Shown: positions 57,301 through 64,000 of the stretch, piece after piece
How positions within the stretch are numbered: the first letter of the stretch is position 1
Layout of the letters: each line of letters begins with the position of its first letter
Assembly: GCA_950295325.1 (NCBI GenBank)
Contig: OX485809.1
Coordinates: 39,651,081 to 39,715,080 of the forward strand
DNA from: Polytrichum commune
Taxonomy: Eukaryota; Streptophyta; Polytrichopsida; Polytrichales; Polytrichaceae
Direction of reading: 5' to 3'
Length of the DNA stretch: 64,000 nt
The notes under the pieces: generated by a model
The model's input: only the letters and a program-made list of their open reading frames with translations
What the model was told of the DNA's origin: nothing
Database searches by the model: none
Translations under genes and position numbers: made by a program

Positions 57301-60300
57301 CCACTCACACAGGATGGGCCGATTCGAAATGGAGGAATAAATGTTTTTGAAGAAGCTCATCTGACGGTACTAACTCGAAATGGAGGAATAAATGTTTTTA
57401 ATGAAGTTCGTTTCAAGTGTACTGACTCAAAATGGTCCCCATCGGCCAAAAACAAGTAGGGACAAGCACGTACTACGTATCAGTCACAAGGGTGATTTAC
57501 AACATTCCCTCTTGGCACAATTCCCTATTGTGTGTGGGAAAAATGTAACAATTCCCTTCAAAAGGAGGGAATTATGCCAAAGTGGGAATGTTCATAGTGG
57601 GAAAACCATCCCTTTTCCCATGCGGGAATTTCCCAAATGCTCCTTGTGAGTACTGGTCGTCATTTTGAATTCGCAAGCTCGCATGTGCGAGTGGTGTATA
57701 AGATGACATTCTACTTATATATTGTCAATGTGCATGACGGACTGGGTAACCTTCGAGCGTCAGGAAACCCGAATATGGTTACACGACAACCATTTTGGCA
57801 CCGTAATCAGAAGCAATTTTCAACACAAAATGAGGAGGACGTGACTGTGTTGATGAAGACACTGGTGACCAAATGCACAAGGAGCATTTGTGAGATTCCC
57901 GCATGGGAAAAGGGATGGTTTTCCCACTATGAACATTCCCACTTTGACATAATTCCCTCCTTTTGAAGGGAATTCTTACGTTTTTCCCACACACAGGAGG
58001 GAGTTGCGCCAAGAGGGAATGTTGTAAATCCCCCTTGTGATGCTTGGCAATGAATCAACACATTGTTGTTTACGCCAATCACACTCATGAACATGAATAA
58101 CACCACAGAACTACCCAATCTTACAAAGGGCCAGGGGAAGGGGGGGGGGGTTGTTTGCATACAACTACTCTGAGTGGTTGTGGTTCGGGCCCACCCCTTC
58201 AACCTCAAGTACGAATTTGTTTTGTTTACATGCAAGGAGTAGTTTCTCTCGTACCTCAAAGTTGATGAGACCCGCAACCATCAACCACCATCATGGTGGT
58301 TGTGGCTGTGTGCAAACGCCCCTTGAAGAGAGGACTCAAAATAGCAAGAAATATGTGCAACCCTAGCCCCCCTAGCCATTGAAACGCCAAAAATCATCTG
58401 TAGTATACATGTTCTCTCTGACAATTCTATTAGTTGTCAAGTCGATGATAAATTTCTGTTCTACAGAATGCATTGCCAAGCTTACTCAGGGTTGTAGAGA
58501 TTTCTTACAGAGGCTCAATCTGTAACTGATGGTGTGGCAGGTTGCCAGAATGTCGGGAGCCGGAGCTGAACTCTACACAGCAATGTCTAACAACCACCCT
58601 TCCACTGCCGTCATGTTAAAAGCTCAAGCTCGCTTCTTCATCAATTCCTGCCCATACAATACCATTACGCACACTTTCGCTGTGAAAACAATCCTGGGAG
58701 CATTTGCAGGTGCCACACATGTGCACGTTGTTGACTATGGTATCCAGTATGGATTTCAATGGGGAAGTCTCATCCAAAACCTAGCAGATCGGCCAGAGGG
58801 TCCCCCTCACCTCCGTATAACAGGTACAAACCCTTTTTTCCAATCACATGTGCAAATTAAGGAAGATATGCCTAAATCGAACATTGCAGTAATCTGCACA
58901 TCTGTATTTGAGTGGTATGTGGTTAAGTGTGAAGCTAAGAATGGACACCAAAAAGACATGTGTCTCAAAGAGATTGGACTACGTGCTTAAAATATGCTAA
59001 TTTTTCTAGGTTCAGTAGTCAACATGACTGTGGGAATATGTATGACCACTTTATGAAAATGAGAATCCTTTTTTTAACAACGAATAAGATATTCATATGA
59101 ACTCTAAAAAATATGAGGCATTGGTGCATAGAGGAAAACATATCCATCTAAGGCACATCTACCTCATCGTGTCTTGGTCGATCGAGAACTTTGTAAAAAA
59201 TGTTTCTATTGTAGCCCACTCATGATCGACCTCTCACAATTCTGAGGATTGTGTTGATTGGATGGAGACATGGACACAAGCGCCGGAAGTTCATCACCTA
59301 TGTCATGAAATATGGGATGGAGGTAGATGTGTCATCAATTGTTACATCTACCTCTTTCCAGTGTCCAGGATGGACTTTAGGGCCTTTTTGCGATTTTCAA
59401 AATTTGGCAATTCCAGTAGAAGCTTTGATCCCTATTGCACAGATCCTTGAATGTACACGTAGAGCTATTGGTTGAATGCAAATTGATTAGTAGGGTCATA
59501 GTGTTAGTGTTCTAGTTGATCTTGGGATACATACTAGGATGGTACTGTGAATATTTCGTGACAAGTTTGGTGACAACAAAATCTTCTGATTCCAATAACA
59601 AAAACTATTGAAACCATTGTGGACTAGGACATGGTAAATACACGTATATTGGGACTACCCCTGATGCAATCTTGGTACACAATTTGGGTTTGACAATTCA
59701 ATCTTGATGTCGGCATAGGCATTGATTTGCCGCAGCTCGTTGGCAACCCATTATCTAGAGTGGAGGGCTGCGGGCGTAGGCTAGCAAAGTTTGCTGAAAG
59801 ATTGGGGGTACCTTTTGAGTATCATGGGCTAGCTCAAAGGTTTGAAGAAATAACACCTGCCAAGCTCTCCTTGAGAGACAATGAGGTATTGGCAGTGACT
59901 TGCCACTATAGGCTACACTACCTCATGGACGAGACTGTGGTGGCTACCCACCCTCGCAAATCCGTTCTCACCACAATCCGGCGGTTGAACCCCAAGGTGA
60001 GTGTATATATATATATATTTTTTTTAAAATTTTTTTTGTCTAAGTATACTAATTAAGGTGCTTTAGATCTTTCAAATTACATTTTGGAGAACATATTGTA
60101 AAGCTACATAAAAATTCCAATCAAATGTTACCTTCAATTTACACTATTCTATTACAGTGGGTGGGTGCACACGTGGGCTGTGACACTTTGAATCCTAATA
60201 AATAAATGAAAGGTATGATGAATGGGATAGTACGACATCATAAGCTTTAATGCAGAGATTTATAAATCAAATCATAAATTTATGATATTATCAAAAATGA

Positions 60301-60929
60301 CTGTAATGTTAAGTTGATACTTATAATTTGCACGATCACCTTGCTTATAGTTTAAGAATGGCGACCATGGGGGATTGATGTTGTCGCATGGTGTTGTTTC
60401 GATTTCATATGTTTTTGAGACAAGCTGCAAGGTGGGAAGAGTTTACTAACCTTTTGAGTAACTTGCGATTGTGCCTACCTAGGTGTTTGTGTTGGGAGTA
60501 ATTTGTGCGGGACACAATGCCCCTTTTTTTATGACCCGTTTCCGAGAGAGCATCAAGCACTATGTGACCATGTTTGATTGCATAGATGATGCCATGCTCA
60601 ATGATGATCCAGAGCGCATGCTAATTGAGAGGGAAATATATGGACGAGAAATCCTCAACATTGTGGCATGTGAAGGGCAAGAACGAGTGGAGCGTGCAAC
60701 TCCGTACAAACAATGGCAATCTCTTACTGAGAAAGTAGGCTTCACACAAATGCCATTGAAGCCCATGATTCTTTCTAGAATCAAACACTTGTTGGCTACT
60801 CGTCCCAAAGGCTACGGAGTGGCAGAAGATGGAGCTTGGATCCTAATGGGATGGAAAAACCATGTTGTGCAATGTGTATCGGCTTGGGAGCCTTCGCCAC
60901 AATGGTCGTTCTTGACTTATAAAAAGTAA
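54324..60929 (+). CDS. GRAS transcription factor, LISCL subfamily, gene 2, 759 aa
   Basis: Exons are 54324-55468, 57055-57181, 58541-58823, 59719-59996 and 60483-60929; introns are GT-AG with phases 2,0,1,0. It is a full-length paralogue of gene 1 (22763-26909). The N-terminal half has a Ser-rich tract and the acidic LISCL hallmark FLEGVLMDENMEDE (within 196-238), a likely activation region. The GRAS domain runs from LIDLLLRCAHAVSQ (across intron 1) through VHVVDYGIQYGFQWG (485-499), LRITGIDLPQ (across intron 3), RRLAKFAERLGVPFEY, P625/F626 and R666/E667 of PFYRE, RVER (679-682) and SAW (744-746). The IQYGFQW and RFRES sequences are typical of SCL9/14/33 proteins. The open frame begins at a GTG after an in-frame TAG; the first ATG at 54324 is taken as the start. 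An extra 5' exon joined near CAG|GTAGGT (54238-54245) cannot be excluded. The domain is complete, so the gene looks functional despite a 5 kb transposon-bearing intron load. Confidence 0.93.
56500..56760 (+). repeat. ~140-bp tandem duplication in intron 1 of GRAS gene 2
   Basis: Two copies share TTGTGTGTAT.ACGTAG, a TGGAYATCTC block, AAxATTxTGxGTxTAxTCAAC, and CTGCAGCTGAGTGTCxGGTC with TCTTGAGAAG. A third partial copy (GGTCCAACAGCAATATTTTG...) lies near 56990-57030, just before exon 2. Confidence 0.8.
57485..57648 (-). mobile_element. 164-bp MITE, copy A (reverse), intron 2 of GRAS gene 2
   Basis: The ends are CACAAGGGTGATTT and AATGCTCCTTGTG. The three-base direct repeat AGT flanks it (57482-57484 and 57649-57651). 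The sequence is the inverse of copies B and C. Internal short palindromes (GGGAAAACCATCCCTTTTCCC and the AGGGAATT pair) let it fold on itself. Confidence 0.9.
57876..58039 (+). mobile_element. 164-bp MITE, copy B (forward), intron 2 of GRAS gene 2
   Basis: It is exactly as long as copy A, starts CACAAGGAGCATTTG and ends CCCCCTTGTG. It is flanked by the three-base direct repeat ATG (57873-57875 and 58040-58042). Separate target duplications show that A and B inserted independently. A 3-bp duplication and CAC...GTG ends fit a CACTA-like or Harbinger-like origin, but the TIR is not canonical for either. Confidence 0.9.
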
Positions 60930-63900
60930 TTAATATCAAAAACCTTTTTGTTGATTATTGATTTACAAGTCCGTTGCACCAAATTCACAAGTAATTAATA
61001 GGCGTCAAGCAAGCCCAAAGGGTGCTTGGAATGCCTCGATCAACCACATTGATCGAGAGTGCAAAACTTGAATGTTTGATCTCTATGGATGCACTCCATT
61101 GGGTGAGGAAGGGTTCACCATGAGGAATGAGATGTCACATTCCTTGGAAATTCCTTCAATATTTCTCTTTCAATTCATGGAAGAGTCTTTGAGATATGGA
61201 TTGAAATTGAGGCTATTTTTTATAGATTGGGAGATCATTAAATTCAAAGATTTTGGGGTATGTGGTCATAAACTTATTGAAGTGGTCAATGTTCATGTAC
61301 AACTAACATTGCACTTGTGGTAAATTTAGAAACCTCCATATGTTTCTCGATTAACTTTCTACAATCTTCTTGAGATCTTGAATATCAAATCACTGATTGC
61401 TCAAGCAACTACATTTATTGGAGAAGGTTCAAACTTTAGTGTGTGTGTTTTAGTAATTTTTTTGCATTAACCTTGAACAAGAGACACTCACATTTTTTTG
61501 CATTAGTGTGTGGTTTTCTATGGGATTGAAAGGGATTCATAACACAAGGAACTTCTCATGTTGACACCGCAAAAAAATTATAGATATCTTCATGTGAAAT
61601 ATAGTATATGGAAAGACTTTCTTTTTAACAATGAGACATTGTGTTCTTTCCATATTGAGAAAATTGTGTTAAAGGTTTAATGGTTAGGGACTTTATTTAA
61701 ATGTACTTCACCTCCAAGTCCCTTAGGGACTTACCACACATGTGATGTTGGGATTATGTATCAAGTAGTTTAAGTTTGGATTGGACCAACAACCATACAG
61801 TTGGACCTAGAAATGGTAAGACCATGAACTAAAAGATAATCAACCAAGATAGAGCTGCTAGTAGGAGAGCTCAGAGCTAGACAACTAGATATGAGGTTGA
61901 CCTTGAAATCTAGGAATTAGAAATATATAGAGTTAACAAAAGCAGTTTTTGTTTTTGTTTTTATTTATTCATTTATTTATTTAAGGTTAGAAACAATATA
62001 GAGAGAGCCATTGTAGAGAATGAAAGCTAGTAAAACTAGGGGTCCGATCCAATTTTGTATTCAATATCCAATTAGAAAGGAAATATGAAGAGTTCTTACA
62101 TTTTGGAAGTGTATGTCTATTAGACATTGAGGCAGTCATGAGATCATGCTATTTTGGAGGTTGGACATGATAGTGAGGTGGGGTTGTAGACGTGCACCCT
62201 TGAGGCTAAAGCCTTTCTCAACGCTTACATCTTCATTATTGCAATATCGTGATGCCCAATAGAACCTATTGTTTTTTTGAACCAGGTTGGTAATGAAAAC
62301 ACGAGCCAACTAGTGAAATGAGACAACCCCACATGTCAGAGGTAGGTATTGCTTGGAAACATAGAAGACCAAGAATCGAGGACTTGCTTCAACTCGAAAC
62401 TCTCACATAGTAGAACTAGGAGTTGGTCATAACCACTAACTAGTTCCCAAAGTTGTGAAATCATGAAACATATAAATGGCAGAGCGTAATTTGGGTAGCA
62501 TAGGGTAGAGGATCAATATAAGATAGAACCAAGTTGGTCAAGAAAAAACACATGCCCCCCCCCCCCCCAACCCCCAAGATAGAGAAATGGAGATAACTAG
62601 ATTGAAGGGAAAATACGTGAAACAACAAGGGGCTAGAGAAGCTTGACAACTTGTTTTAAGGTTGTCAAACTAGACGAGATGGATCATCGGGATGAAATCA
62701 TGGGCTTTGCAATTGTTTGCAAAGCCAAATTCTAACAATTACATAACATGTTCCAACTTCAAATTCGGATGATCATGTTAACAATCTTAATCTTGTAGTC
62801 ATTCCTCATAATTTTTTTTGGTTTTTCACCATATCTCTTGGCTATGCCCGATAATTAATGGGAAATCCAACTACTGTATTGTGCAATTGATGTCACTACT
62901 TGTTGGACAAGATGATGAATGTATATATTGGAATGGGATTGGAACTTCATGTAGGTTCCAAACTTGACAATGGTGTGATGGCCCTTGTCACCAACACACT
63001 ACGTTCACCCAATGTTGTTGCAAATGAGGTGGCCCCCTTTGGAGTCTAAACGGGCCCACTTGCTTATAAATTCCCCTCCCCATAGACTAATAAACTTGGC
63101 TAGAACTTTATGGACCCTTGTAGGCCACCAAATCTGGAGACAACTTCCCTCCCATCCTTCCAACATGAGTGTATGGGCCAAAATCAAGTGAAAATCAAGA
63201 AATACAATGGGCACCAAATGGGTATTAAATTGTTTCCCAACATGGCCACTCATAAACTACAACATGTAGTATGTGTATAAAAACAATTCACTTCCAAATT
63301 AGAAATGTTTGCCTCAAAGCTACAACCAATAAATAAATATTACTAACTTGACCTCGCAAAAAACAATTAGCAAGGGTTGTCTTCATAAACCAATGTTCAA
63401 TTCCCTTGATTCTTTGTGAATCAATCACCATCTATGTTCCAAGTTAAAGGCTTTGGGTTGGAAGCTCATTTTTTGTTTAAAATTATGAACTAGGTTTAGG
63501 TTCAGATCTAGTTAAATAAACCCTTAGAGATTCGACTCAAGGGTTTACTATTAATGATTAACCAATGTGTTATACATCATTTCTACGATTCCTTACCAAG
63601 TCTTGTGGTTTTAATTTTAAATTTCTTTGCTAAAATTAAATAATCATGTCAACATTTATCCTATGTCAAGGAGTGATTAAGGCATAGTCATGACATGCCA
63701 TAGTGAAGATCAATATACTATTTATTTATTTGCATAAGAGAGGATCCAAAATAATATGTGAATATGAATCTTCACTTAGACAATTAGCACAAAATGGAAG
63801 CATGTAGTTTAAACTTCAAATACAAACTTTTGTGCATATCGAAGTCCAAATACAACCTCTTAGACACTTAGAGTTAACATTGTCTAGGAAGTCAAAGTAG

Positions 63901-64000
63901 ACTAAGGTGTGTGGATGTTCTTTGATTCATTTTTCATTCACACAAATACACATAAATACCCATCCACATCAGCCACATCTAAAAAAAAAATTCTAACATG
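60930..64000. other. 3' flank of GRAS gene 2 and intergenic DNA
   Basis: No further gene was recognised. A run of 12 C lies near 62557-62568. The 83-codon plus frame at 61072-61323 has no recognisable domain and follows the GRAS stop by only 143 bp, so it probably lies in 3' UTR or non-coding DNA. Confidence 0.45.

Overview
This is a gene-poor, repeat-rich stretch of plant (streptophyte) nuclear DNA. The evidence is three spliced plant-type genes with GT-AG introns, a perfect TTTAGGG interstitial telomere array, a tRNA-derived SINE family, and many non-autonomous DNA transposons. There are no operons or bacterial features. Three genes in 64 kb, with introns full of transposons, suggest a large genome. 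The GRAS genes have four introns inside the GRAS domain, whereas the LISCL genes of flowering plants are mostly intronless in the coding region. That leans towards a seed-free plant or a streptophyte alga, but the species cannot be fixed from the sequence alone.

Genes, all on the + strand: (1) 7990-11027, a two-exon GET3/ASNA1 (TRC40) ATPase of tail-anchored protein insertion, 367 aa; (2) 22763-26909, a five-exon GRAS transcription factor of the LISCL (SCL9/SCL14/SCL33-like) subfamily, 753 aa; (3) 54324-60929, a second five-exon LISCL GRAS gene, 759 aa. Genes 2 and 3 have the same intron positions and phases (2,0,1,0) and identical exon 3 and exon 4 lengths (283 and 278 bp). They also share short N-terminal motifs, so they are paralogues from a local duplication that kept its introns. 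For both, the first usable ATG lies 12 or 81 bp inside the longest open frame.

Layout: 1-7600 is AT-rich intergenic DNA with dispersed repeats and a SINE fragment. 7600-11030 is GET3, whose single 1.9 kb intron holds a ~215-bp tandem array. 11-22.7 kb holds TIR elements, a 1.4 kb fold-back element, a ~140-bp tandem array, a Harbinger-like element interrupted by a GC-rich island with a 45/48-bp minisatellite, and the telomeric array. 22.7-27 kb is GRAS gene 1. 27-54 kb is a long transposon graveyard with hairpin MITEs, SINE copies, a 37-bp minisatellite with higher-order structure, a 4 kb composite fold-back element holding unrecognised ORFs and a LINE remnant, and a 1.1 kb fold-back element with a perfect 9-bp target duplication. 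54-61 kb is GRAS gene 2, with one MITE copy just upstream and two inverted copies in intron 2. 61-64 kb is featureless.

I found no convincing new multi-gene system. The strongest second-look items are the intron-rich LISCL pair with shared N-terminal motifs, the inverted MITE pair in a GRAS intron with a third copy beside that gene's start, the MULE-like fold-back family, and the SINE family with clear target duplications.
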